Part shown: positions 50,667 through 58,068 of the stretch, piece after piece | Numbering within the stretch: position 1 is the first letter of the stretch | Layout of the letters: each line of letters starts with the position of its first letter | Assembly: GCF_005144585.1 (NCBI RefSeq) | Contig: NZ_SSMQ01000042.1 | Span: 1 to 64,000, forward strand | Length of the DNA: 64,000 nucleotides | Direction: 5' to 3' | Source: Polyangium fumosum | GTDB taxonomy: Bacteria; Myxococcota_A; Polyangia; Polyangiales; Polyangiaceae | The notes under the pieces: generated by a model | Databases searched by the model: none | Told to the model about the DNA's origin: nothing | The model's input: only the letters and a program-made list of their open reading frames with translations | Made by a program: the position numbers and the translations under genes

Positions 50667-52244
50667 ATGGAAACCCAAGCCCAAGGCCCCAGGATCGATC
50701 CGCGGGAGTTTTTCGAAAAGGCCCCGGCCTTGTTCTGTGTCCTCGACTCCGACAACCGGATCTACCAGCCGAACGGGGCCTGGGAGCGCGTCACGGGGTT
50801 CTCGCTCGAAGCCCTCGAAGGCATGCGGCTCGAAGACCGTTTGCACCCCGAGGACCGGGATCCGACCCGGCGCACCTCGCGCATCTCCGTCGAGGCCCAG
50901 GGCGCGATTGTACAGGAGACGCGCTTCCGTTGCGCGGACGACACGTACAAGTGGCTCGAATGGACCATGCGCGTGGTCTTCGAGCGGGGGCTCGTGTTCT
51001 GCTGCGCGCGCTCCATCGAGCAGCCGCGGCGCGCCACCGTCACCGCCGCGCGGCGCCTGGAGGCATACCTGCGAAGGGCGCCCGTCGCGATGATCGAGAC
51101 CGAGGTCGGCCGCGGGGTCGTCGAGTGGAGCTCGGGCGCCGAGCGGATCTTCGGCTACACGCGGAGCGAGGTGCTCGGTCGGAGACTCGTCGACCTCATC
51201 GTGGCCGAGCCGCAGCCCGAGACCGTCGTCGATGCCGGGTTCGCGATCCGCGACGGCCGGATCCCCTCGGGGCGCGCCGTCGCGACCGAGAACATCACGA
51301 AGGACGGCCGCACGGTCGTGTGCGAATGGCACAACGCGCCGCTCGCCGACGAGGAGGGGCGTGTGCGTGGGGTCCTCAGCATCGCCCTCGACCGGACCGA
51401 GATCGAGCGCGAGCGCGCGCGGGCCGAGGAGAGCCTCGCGCGGTTCGAGCTGCTCATGCGAGGCTCGAAGAACGGCCTCTGGGATTACGTGCCGCAGGAT
51501 CCGAAGAACCCGGGCGATCCCACGCAGCCGATCTACGTGTCCGACGGGCTCACGCGGCTGCTCGGCATCACGGCGGAGGCGGCCCCGAAGACGCTCCGCG
51601 AGTGGACGGCGTTCGTCCACCCGGAGGACCGCGAACGCGCGAGGCTGTTCTTCGCCGAACACCTCGCGTCGCGCAAGGAAGAGACGTCCTTCGAGAGCCG
51701 GCTCCTCCGCGTGGACGGCTCGTACCTGTGGGTGTCCAGCACCTTTCAATCGCTCTGGAGCGAGAGCGGGGAGCTCCTGCGGCTCGCCGCCGCGATCGTG
51801 GACATCACCGAGCGCAAGGGCGCCGAGGCGGACCTGCGCGACAAGCTCGCGGTCATCGAGCGGCAAGCCGCGTCGATCCGGGAGCTCTCGACGCCGATCC
51901 TGGAGGTGCAGGAGGGCGTTTTGTGTTTGCCCGTGATCGGCGTCGTCGACAGCGGTCGCGCCGCCGAGATGATGGATGCCGCGCTCGGCAGCGTGGTCGA
52001 GCTGCAGGCGCGGTTCTTGATCCTCGACCTCACGGGCGTGCCGGTGCTCGACACGGGGACGGCCGATCGCCTGCTCGCGATCGCCCGCGCCGCGAGCCTC
52101 GTCGGCGCGAAGACCGTGATCACCGGCCTCCGGCCCGCGGTCGCGCAGACCGTGGTGACCCTCGGGGTCGGGATGGGCGACGTGAAGACGTTACGGAACC
52201 TGAAGGACGGCCTGCGGTATTGCCTTCGCGAGGCCAGCCGGTAG
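50667..52244 (+). CDS. Triple PAS / STAS signalling protein
   Basis: 525 residues; ATG 50667. Three PAS domains in order: about 12-115 (FFEKAPALFCVLDSDNRIYQPNGAWERVTGF), about 130-250 (YLRRAPVAMIETEVGRGVVEWSSGAERIFGYTRSEVLGR) and about 260-390 (SKNGLWDYVPQ, then HPEDRERARLFFAEH, SGELLRLAAAIVDITERK). A short coiled coil (DLRDKLAVIERQAASIREL) leads to a STAS domain (about 405-520) with LSTPILEVQEGVLCLPVIG and LILDLTGVPVLDTGTADRL. The D-T-G-T is at the RsbR-type phosphorylation site. Cytosolic, no kinase domain. It is closely related in its STAS part to the proteins at 27.1 and 35.1 kb. The stop codon directly abuts the stop of the convergent transporter. Confidence 0.88.
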   Translation: METQAQGPRIDPREFFEKAPALFCVLDSDNRIYQPNGAWERVTGFSLEALEGMRLEDRLHPEDRDPTRRTSRISVEAQGAIVQETRFRCADDTYKWLEWTMRVVFERGLVFCCARSIEQPRRATVTAARRLEAYLRRAPVAMIETEVGRGVVEWSSGAERIFGYTRSEVLGRRLVDLIVAEPQPETVVDAGFAIRDGRIPSGRAVATENITKDGRTVVCEWHNAPLADEEGRVRGVLSIALDRTEIERERARAEESLARFELLMRGSKNGLWDYVPQDPKNPGDPTQPIYVSDGLTRLLGITAEAAPKTLREWTAFVHPEDRERARLFFAEHLASRKEETSFESRLLRVDGSYLWVSSTFQSLWSESGELLRLAAAIVDITERKGAEADLRDKLAVIERQAASIRELSTPILEVQEGVLCLPVIGVVDSGRAAEMMDAALGSVVELQARFLILDLTGVPVLDTGTADRLLAIARAASLVGAKTVITGLRPAVAQTVVTLGVGMGDVKTLRNLKDGLRYCLREASR

Positions 52245-53444
52245 TCATCCCTCCGCGGGCGCCTGCTCGACGGGGCGCGGCTCCCCGCGGCGCTGCAGCG
52301 CGAGCAGGAGGCCGAGCAGGCTGAAGCCCGCGCAGAGGAGGCCGTACATCACGACCTGGTTGCGGTCGATGAGCCAGCCGGCCGCCGCGGGCCCCGCGAT
52401 CTGCGCGAGGCTGCCGAGCGACTGGCTCACGCCGAGCACCGTGCCCTGCTCCTCCTTGGCGACGCTCCGCGTGATGAGCGTCGTCACGCTCGGACGCACG
52501 ACAGCCGCGCCGAACGAGCCGAGCACCACGAGCACGAGCAAAAAGCCGAGGCTCGTCGCCACGCCGAGCAGGCAGTAGCCGAGGACCATGGTCCCGAGGC
52601 CGATCGCCGTGAGCCGCTCCTCGCCGAGCCTCTTCACGAGCCGCTTGAGCAGCCCGCCCTGCACGATCGCGCCGATGAGCCCCGAGAGGCCGAAGATGAG
52701 GCCCGCCTGGTGCAGCTCGTAGTTGAACTGGCGCTTCAGGTAGACGCCGAGCGCGCCCGTGAGCGCGGCGAACGAGACGCTGAAGAAGAAGAACTCGGCG
52801 AGGTGCTTGCGCGGGCCGGGACGCGCGAGGTACTCGGCCATGCCCGAGAGCCGCCGGCCCGTCTGAGCCGCGGGCTTGCGCGCCGGCAAGAAGAACGCAG
52901 TGAGCAGGATCGCGGCCAGGCTGAGCCCAGCGGCCGCGAGCGTGGGCGGCTTGTACTTGAAGAGCGGATCGGGGTGATCCCGGAACAGGTACGTGAGCAG
53001 CGCCGTGATGCCGGGGCCGAGCAAGAAGCCGGTGCCGAACGCGATGCCGAAAAAGCCGAAGGCCTGCGTGCGCTCCTCGTTCGGCTTCGTGACGTCGGAG
53101 ATGTACGCCTGGGCGATGCTGAGGTTGCCCGCCGTGAGGCCCGCGATGATACGGCCGACGAAGAGCATCTCCAGGTTGTGCGCAGCCGCGAGCGTGAGCC
53201 AGCCGATGAGCGTGCCCACCTGGCTGAGCAGGAGCACGGGCTTTCGACCAATACGATCCGAGAGCCGGCCGAGCATCGGCCCGGACACGAACATCGCCGC
53301 CGCGTAAACCGAGGTCAGGAGCGTCGCCTGAAAATCCGACGCGCCGTAGTCCTTCGCGTAATACGGCAGCAGCGGCAGGATGAGCGTCAGGCCGAGGACG
53401 TCAACGAAGACGGTGAGGAATATCGGCAAAAGCGGGGATCGCAT
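52245..53444 (-). CDS. MFS drug transporter, TetA-like (DHA1)
   Basis: 399 residues; ATG 53444 follows GAGGCGAG. Twelve hydrophobic segments. The start FLTVFVDVLGLTLILPLLPYYAKDYGAS is typical of DHA1 exporters, with the MFS motif A loop GRLSDRIGRKPVLLLSQ between helices 2 and 3. The motif-C-like GFLLGPGITALL is in helix 5, and in the second half GTVLGVSQSLGSLAQIAGPAAAGWLID. Closest in appearance to tetracycline-type H+ antiporters, but substrate cannot be told. The stop (TGA) abuts the stop of the convergent PAS-STAS gene with no gap. No repressor gene is adjacent. Its upstream region (53445-53846) contains the nested palindromic element. Confidence 0.9.
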   Translation of the reverse strand: MRSPLLPIFLTVFVDVLGLTLILPLLPYYAKDYGASDFQATLLTSVYAAAMFVSGPMLGRLSDRIGRKPVLLLSQVGTLIGWLTLAAAHNLEMLFVGRIIAGLTAGNLSIAQAYISDVTKPNEERTQAFGFFGIAFGTGFLLGPGITALLTYLFRDHPDPLFKYKPPTLAAAGLSLAAILLTAFFLPARKPAAQTGRRLSGMAEYLARPGPRKHLAEFFFFSVSFAALTGALGVYLKRQFNYELHQAGLIFGLSGLIGAIVQGGLLKRLVKRLGEERLTAIGLGTMVLGYCLLGVATSLGFLLVLVVLGSFGAAVVRPSVTTLITRSVAKEEQGTVLGVSQSLGSLAQIAGPAAAGWLIDRNQVVMYGLLCAGFSLLGLLLALQRRGEPRPVEQAPAEG

Positions 53445-53846
53445 CGACGGCTCGCCTCGTTCGTACGGCGCGCCACGAGGCGTTCGGGTGGCGCTGGGCG
53501 CGCATCCTGACACAGGCGCCGCGAACATGCCCTTTCGTCGCGTCAACTTCTGGTCCCGCGTTGGGGCGTTGCCCCAAACCCCACCAGGGGCTGTCCGCCC
53601 CTGGACCTGGACCAGCGAGGCGCTGGACCCAGGACGATGAACTGCGCGGTGCGCAGTTCATCGCACAGGCCGGGTCAAGACTGGCAATGAAGTCAGCAGC
53701 GCTGACGTTTCGACGGGCAACCCTCCTGGCTGCTGGAAGAACTGCGCATTGCGCAGTTCTTCCATCCTCGGTCCAGGCCGTGCCTGGTCCGGGTCCAGGG
53801 GTGGACAACCCCTGGTCGGGGTCCGGGGTGAAACCCCGGCGCTGCG
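53445..53846. other. Intergenic region holding the nested palindromic element
   Basis: 402 nt between the MFS start (minus) and the speA stop (minus). About 116 nt of ordinary sequence precede the element listed next. Short open frames cross it on both strands and encode mirror-like Pro/Gly-rich peptides because the DNA is nearly symmetric. They are not genes. Confidence 0.6.
53561..53839. repeat. Nested palindromic element (nine hairpins, mirror arranged)
   Basis: Nine short perfect hairpins in a row: 53561-53577, 53584-53604, 53612-53626, 53636-53662, 53692-53706, 53735-53763, 53773-53787, 53795-53815 and 53823-53839. The fifth is central (53699). First and ninth, second and eighth, third and seventh, and fourth and sixth pair up as mirror partners. 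Their midpoints agree with 53699-53700 to within a base. The loops of the second and eighth (TGTCC and GGACA) are reverse complements, so each arm can also pair with the other. Stems reach 12 and 14 bp in the fourth and sixth. The ninth lies 8 nt from the speA stop. No transposase or target-site duplication was seen. Confidence 0.85.
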
Positions 53847-55781
53847 TCAGAAGCTCAGGTAGGTCTGATCCTTGAGGCCACGCTCGTAATCGGCGAGCAG
53901 GCGCATGCCCTCGGTGGGCTTGAGGAGGTCCTGCTTGATCGCGCCGTCGACCTGGGCCTTCACCTTCGCGATGAGGCTCTGCGTGTCGTACTGCGTCATC
54001 GCGAGGACCTCGCGGATCTGGTTCCCCGCGATCGTCTCCTCGATGTAGTAGCCGCACTCCTCGTCGTCATCGAGGAAGACGTGCACCTCGTTCACCCGGC
54101 CGAACAGGTTGTGGATGTCGCCCATGATGTCCTGGTAGGCGCCGGTGAGGAAGATGCCGAGGTAATACGGCTCGTCGCCGCGCAGCGCGTGGAGCGGCAA
54201 CGTCTCCTTCACGTCGGAGAGGTCGATGAACTTCGAGACCTTGCCCTCCGAGTCGCACGTGATGTCGACGAGCGTGCTCTCCGCGCCCGGCCGCTCGTGC
54301 AGCCGGTGGATCGGCACGACCGGGAAGAGCGCGCCGAGCGCCCAGTGATCGAGCAGCGACTGGAACACCGAGAAGTTGCAGATGTACTGGTCGGCGAGCT
54401 TGTTTCGTAGCTCGACGACGTCTTCCGGGATCTCCGCGGGATCGAGCGCGGCGATGAGCTTCTGCATGCGCTCGGCGGTCTCCCAGAAGAGGGCCTCCAC
54501 CCGCGCCTTCACGTCGAGGTTCAAGAGGCCGAGCTCGAACATCTTCTGCGACTCCTCCTTCACCTGGAGGATGTCGTGCCACGACTCGGCGAGGTTCTGG
54601 ACGGAGAGGCTGTCGCGCGTGTCGAGCACGTTCCGGATGAGCTTGTGCTCCTCCGTCTGGATGTCGATCGGCGCCTCCGGGGTCTTCTCGATCGAGCCGA
54701 ACGCTTGCACCACGAGCACCGAGTGGTGCGCGACGATCGCGCGCCCCGACTCGCTCACGATGTTCGGGTGCGGGACCTTCTCGTCGTCGCAGATGTCCGC
54801 GATGTTGAAGACGATGTCGCGCGCGTACTCCTCCACGGAGTAGTTCATGGACGAATGAAACGTCGATCGCGAGCCGTCGTAGTCGATCGCGAGGCCGCCG
54901 CCGACGTCCATGTACTCAATGCGGTGCCCCATCTTGCGCAGCTTCGCGTAGTGCCGCGCCGCCTCGCGCACCGCGCGCTTGATGACGAGGATGTCCGGGA
55001 CCTGCGAGCCGATGTGGAAGTGCAGGAGCTTGAACGCCGAGCTCATGCCCGCCTCCGCGAGGATCGCGCAGGCCGCGAGGATCTCGGCCGTGGACAGGCC
55101 GAACTTCGCGTGCTCGCCGCCGCTCTCGGCCCACTTGCCGGCGCCTTGCGTCATGAGCCGGACGCGCAGGCCGAGCATCGGCTCCACGTTCATTTCCTTT
55201 GCAACACGAACGATCGTCCGCACCTCGGAGAGCTTCTCCGCGACGAGGATGACCTTCTTGCCGAGCTTGCGGCCGATCATCGCGGTGCGGATGAAGTTTT
55301 CGTCCTTGTAGCCGTTGCAGACGATGAGCGACTCGTTGTCGGTGTGGACGCTGAGCCCCGCGAAGAGCTCGGGCTTCGAGCCGACTTCGAGGCCGTAGTG
55401 GTAGGTCCGGCCCGCTTCGAGGATCTCCTCCACGACCTCCTTGAGCTGGTTCACCTTGATGGGGAACACCCCGCGGTAGGTGCCGCGGAACTTGAGGTCG
55501 GAGATGGCGCGGTTGAACGCTTCGTTCAGCGTGCGCACGCGGTGGTGCAAGAGATCCTGGAAGCGGATCAGGAGCGGCGTGCGCAGGCCCTGCTCACGCG
55601 CCTCTTCGACGACGTCGATGAGGGCGATCTTGCGACCACGCTCCTGCAGGGGCGCCGCCGTGATGTTCCCCGTGGGGTTCACGTCGAAGTAGCCGCGGCC
55701 CCAGCGGTCGATCATGTAAAGGGCCTTCGCGTCGTCGGTGCTCCACGCGTCGGTGTCGGTGTCGTGATGGCTGCTGGTCAA
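53847..55781 (-). CDS. speA: Biosynthetic arginine decarboxylase SpeA
   Basis: 644 residues from TTG 55781 (GGGAGA about 9 nt upstream; the next in-frame ATG is internal, at MIDRWGRGYF). PLP-dependent fold III enzyme that makes agmatine from arginine, the first step of polyamine formation. Landmarks: YMIDRWGRGYFDVNPTG, GVFPIKVNQ (Lys of the PLP Schiff base), YGLEVGSKPELFAGL, LLHFHIGSQVPD, MDVGGGLAIDYDGSRS (phosphate loop), VSESGRAIVAHHSVLV, and near the C-terminus LGIFLTGAYQDIMGDIHNLFG. Mg2+-dependent in relatives. Cytosolic. The companion agmatinase or agmatine deiminase is not in the window. The hairpin at 53823-53839 could end its transcript. Confidence 0.95.
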   Translation of the reverse strand: MTSSHHDTDTDAWSTDDAKALYMIDRWGRGYFDVNPTGNITAAPLQERGRKIALIDVVEEAREQGLRTPLLIRFQDLLHHRVRTLNEAFNRAISDLKFRGTYRGVFPIKVNQLKEVVEEILEAGRTYHYGLEVGSKPELFAGLSVHTDNESLIVCNGYKDENFIRTAMIGRKLGKKVILVAEKLSEVRTIVRVAKEMNVEPMLGLRVRLMTQGAGKWAESGGEHAKFGLSTAEILAACAILAEAGMSSAFKLLHFHIGSQVPDILVIKRAVREAARHYAKLRKMGHRIEYMDVGGGLAIDYDGSRSTFHSSMNYSVEEYARDIVFNIADICDDEKVPHPNIVSESGRAIVAHHSVLVVQAFGSIEKTPEAPIDIQTEEHKLIRNVLDTRDSLSVQNLAESWHDILQVKEESQKMFELGLLNLDVKARVEALFWETAERMQKLIAALDPAEIPEDVVELRNKLADQYICNFSVFQSLLDHWALGALFPVVPIHRLHERPGAESTLVDITCDSEGKVSKFIDLSDVKETLPLHALRGDEPYYLGIFLTGAYQDIMGDIHNLFGRVNEVHVFLDDDEECGYYIEETIAGNQIREVLAMTQYDTQSLIAKVKAQVDGAIKQDLLKPTEGMRLLADYERGLKDQTYLSF

Positions 55782-56041
55782 CGTCTTCGTCTCCCTTGGG
55801 ACCCGAGGGCCATGGCCCTTGCGCGACGTGCTGTTCGGGGCAGAGCTTCCTCGCAGCGCGCGAGGAAACCAGGGGCGGCTTTGAGCGTGAAATGCTGTGC
55901 GGTGGACGTCGGTCTTCCGGTACGTCCGTGCTGCGGCTCAATACGCCAGGAAGGCCGAACCTTCAAGGGTGGGGTAGGGTGCCGCGAGGACGGGACAGAC
56001 GGACGGGAGGAGAGGCGGAAGGAGGTGCCGGGAGGGGTGGG
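55782..56041. other. Intergenic region upstream of speA
   Basis: 260 nt between speA (minus) and the small basic protein gene (minus). A 14-nt perfect palindrome AGGGCCATGGCCCT lies at 55806-55819, 25 nt from the TTG start of speA, and may be an operator. No gene is supported here; the G-rich stretch 55968-56038 on the plus strand is a C-rich leader on the transcribed strand. Confidence 0.45.
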
Positions 56042-56410
56042 TCAGGCCTTGGCGGCCGTGGCGGCCTTGGCGCGCTTGGAAGCGGCCTTGTAGTGGTCGT
56101 AGAGGCGCGGGACGGGGTAAGCCTCGAGGCGCTTCTTGTACCCCGCGTCCTTCGACCGGTTCTCGGCCGTCAAGATCGCGTCGATGAGCTTCGCCCGGGT
56201 GCCGAACTTCTCCTTGACCTCGGAGAACGTGGCGTGGAGGCGCAGGAGCTTGGCGTTCGAGACGTGATCGAGGCCCTTGTCGCCGCCGCGGTCCGAGCTC
56301 GTCCGGCCGACCCACAGGTCCTCCGTCATGAAGCCCTTGACCGCCTCGACGAGCTTCGCCTTCTCGCTGAACTTCTCCTTCACGATCGCGAGCGGTGCCT
56401 TGCGTGCCAT
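56042..56410 (-). CDS. Small basic protein with internal repeat, function unknown
   Basis: 122 residues; ATG 56410 follows GGAGG. Two related helical segments, VKEKFSEKAKLVEAVKGF (about 10-27) and VKEKFGTRAKLIDAI (about 70-84), are joined by a Gly/Asp-rich loop (SSDRGGDKGLDH). The C-terminus is Lys/Ala-rich (KAASKRAKAATAAKA), like the tails of histone-H1-like or nucleoid-associated proteins. This hints at RNA or DNA binding but proves nothing. Cytosolic. It diverges from the ferritin-like gene with 262 nt between them. The family is not recognised. Confidence 0.7.
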   Translation of the reverse strand: MARKAPLAIVKEKFSEKAKLVEAVKGFMTEDLWVGRTSSDRGGDKGLDHVSNAKLLRLHATFSEVKEKFGTRAKLIDAILTAENRSKDAGYKKRLEAYPVPRLYDHYKAASKRAKAATAAKA

Positions 56411-56672
56411 GTCGTTACCTCCGTGTTGCGCGAGATCACTCGCGCGGTGATGGATAGGGGGCGCCATGTAGCAGACAGGGAGGGGGGAGCGCAAGCCGCC
56501 CGGGGGAGGGTGACTTGGGCGCTCGGGGTTCGCCTGGGCGCGCGCGCTCGGGGCCCCGTCTGGCAGGAAAAACCTCCCGTGGCCCGCGCGACGCTTGCGG
56601 GTGATACGTGGCCTCGCCACGTAGCCCCCGAGGGCGCGGTGCCCTCCACGGGACGAAAGGGAAGAGGCGGAC

Positions 56673-57167
56673 ATGGACGAGAAGATCATCCAGTGTCTGA
56701 ACGAGCTCATCGCGCTCGATCTCGCGTGCTCCGCGGCCTACGAGGTGGCGTGTGGGGTCTGCCGAGACGAGGAGATTAAGGGGACGTTCTCCGCGTTCCG
56801 GGAGGACCACCTCCGGCACGTGCGCGAGCTCGGCGAGCACGTCCGCAGCGCGGGCATCGAACCTCCGAGCGAGCTCGATACGAAGGGCGTGATCGTCCAG
56901 GGGTTCACCACGCTCGCCTCGCAGGAGGACCGGACGGCGGTGCTGTCGATGCGCGGCAACGAGGAGCTCTCGAACAACGCGTACGCGTCGGCGTTGCGCG
57001 CGGGGCTGCCGGAGGAAATCCGCGCGCTCGTCGCGGCGAACTTCGAGGACGAACGGCGGCACATGAGCTGGATCCGCGGCACCGTGCTCCTGCGCGGCTG
57101 GGACGTCGAGCAGCCGGAGATCCGCGAGCTCGCGGCCGAGGCGCGAGGGGCGCGCAAGGCTGCCTGA
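56673..57167 (+). CDS. Ferritin-like domain protein (DUF2383-like)
   Basis: 164 residues; ATG 56673 follows GGAAGAGGCGG. Four-helix bundle: ELIALDLACSAAYEVACGVC (helix 1), FREDHLRHVRELGEHV (Glu-x-x-His on helix 2), ELSNNAYASALRAGLP (helix 3) and ANFEDERRHMSWIRGTVL (Glu-x-x-x-His on helix 4). The Glu/His pairs fit a di-iron or similar metal site of ferritin-like proteins. It would act in the cytosol in iron storage or peroxide detoxification. The C-terminal 30 residues are basic and charged. No rubredoxin domain, so not a rubrerythrin. Next gene starts 50 nt later on the same strand and may be co-transcribed. Confidence 0.82.
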   Translation: MDEKIIQCLNELIALDLACSAAYEVACGVCRDEEIKGTFSAFREDHLRHVRELGEHVRSAGIEPPSELDTKGVIVQGFTTLASQEDRTAVLSMRGNEELSNNAYASALRAGLPEEIRALVAANFEDERRHMSWIRGTVLLRGWDVEQPEIRELAAEARGARKAA

Positions 57168-57217
57168 CGAGGGCGTGCGGAGGGCGTGGCCGTTCTGCCA
57201 TGGTACGTTCCCGACCC

Positions 57218-58045
57218 ATGCACGAGGTGTTCACGTCGAGGCCCGCGACAGCGGCCGACTACGACGTTTACGCGCGTCTGCTTCCAGAGCTCGGCGTCGA
57301 TGATCCCACGCTGCCGCGCGAGGCATGGGCCGTCGATCTCATGCCGCATACCCTGATCCTGGAGCGAGGCGGCGACATCGCGGGGTATGCGTACGTCGTG
57401 GCCCTGAAGGAGACGGGCTACGTGCGTCACGTGGTGGTCGCGCCCGAGGCACGCGGCAAAGGCGGAGGGCGCGCGCTGCTGCGGGCGAGCGCCGAGCGAT
57501 TCCGCGCGGCCGGATGCTCGCGCTGGTGCCTCAACGTGAAGGTCGGCAACGTCGTCGCGATCGCGCTGTATTCGTCCGTCGGCATGACCAGGAACTACGC
57601 GTCCACGGCGATGCGGCTCGGCTGGAACGTGCTTTCGCGCTTGCCAGGCGGCGAGCAGGGGATCATGGCGCGGAGGGTCGAGCCGCATGAGGACGCCGCG
57701 CTGGAGGCGGCCTTTGGCCTGCCCCTCGGTACGATCGCGCTGAACCGCGCGCGGGCAGGGGCGGTGCTCCTGCGCCTCGTCGATGCGGCCCGGCCGGACG
57801 AGGCGCGGCTCGGGATCGCGTGCTTCCATCCGAGCTACCCGGGGTCATTCCCGTTCCGCGTGGCCAGGCCGACGCTCGCGCGGCCGCTGCTCGAAGCCGT
57901 CCGAGCGCATGCGCCGCCGGAGCAAGACGTCACGCATGTCGTGGTGGAGGACGACGCCGAGACGAAACGGGCGCTCGTCGAGGCAGGCGCGTTGGTGCGG
58001 GTCGAGATCCTCAACATGGGAGGCCCGATCCCGGAACGCGTTTGA
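57218..58045 (+). CDS. GNAT family N-acetyltransferase
   Basis: 275 residues from ATG 57218 (an in-frame ATG at 57200 is possible but adds only six residues). MHEVFTSRPATAADYDVYARLLPEL is a standard GNAT opening. The acetyl-CoA motif A is VRHVVVAPEARGKGGGRALLRASAERF, with the pyrophosphate loop RGKGGG. The B region reads LNVKVGNVVAIALYSSVGM. The last 130 residues are a second, acetyltransferase-like half with TLARPLLEAVRAHAPPEQDVTHVVVEDDAETKRALVEAGA. Cytosolic; acceptor unknown. It ends one base before the hairpin terminator shared with the convergent TPR/HEAT gene. Confidence 0.86.
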   Translation: MHEVFTSRPATAADYDVYARLLPELGVDDPTLPREAWAVDLMPHTLILERGGDIAGYAYVVALKETGYVRHVVVAPEARGKGGGRALLRASAERFRAAGCSRWCLNVKVGNVVAIALYSSVGMTRNYASTAMRLGWNVLSRLPGGEQGIMARRVEPHEDAALEAAFGLPLGTIALNRARAGAVLLRLVDAARPDEARLGIACFHPSYPGSFPFRVARPTLARPLLEAVRAHAPPEQDVTHVVVEDDAETKRALVEAGALVRVEILNMGGPIPERV

Positions 58046-58046
58046 C

Positions 58047-58068
58047 GGGACGGAAACGACTCCGTCCC
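58047..58068. terminator. Hairpin terminator between convergent genes
   Basis: Perfect 8-bp stem GGGACGGA/TCCGTCCC with a 6-nt loop. It fills nearly the whole 23-nt gap between the GNAT stop and the stop of the TPR/HEAT gene. It could act for both transcripts. No T-tract. Confidence 0.6.

Noticed and set aside
52245-53444. Antibiotic resistance island
   Set aside because: The TetA-like exporter has ordinary high-GC composition, no repressor and no mobile genes beside it, so a normal chromosomal efflux gene is more likely.
53561-53875. 104-codon open frame through the nested palindromic element
   Set aside because: Its peptide and that of the opposite strand mirror each other because the DNA is symmetric. 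No Shine-Dalgarno sequence or family match.
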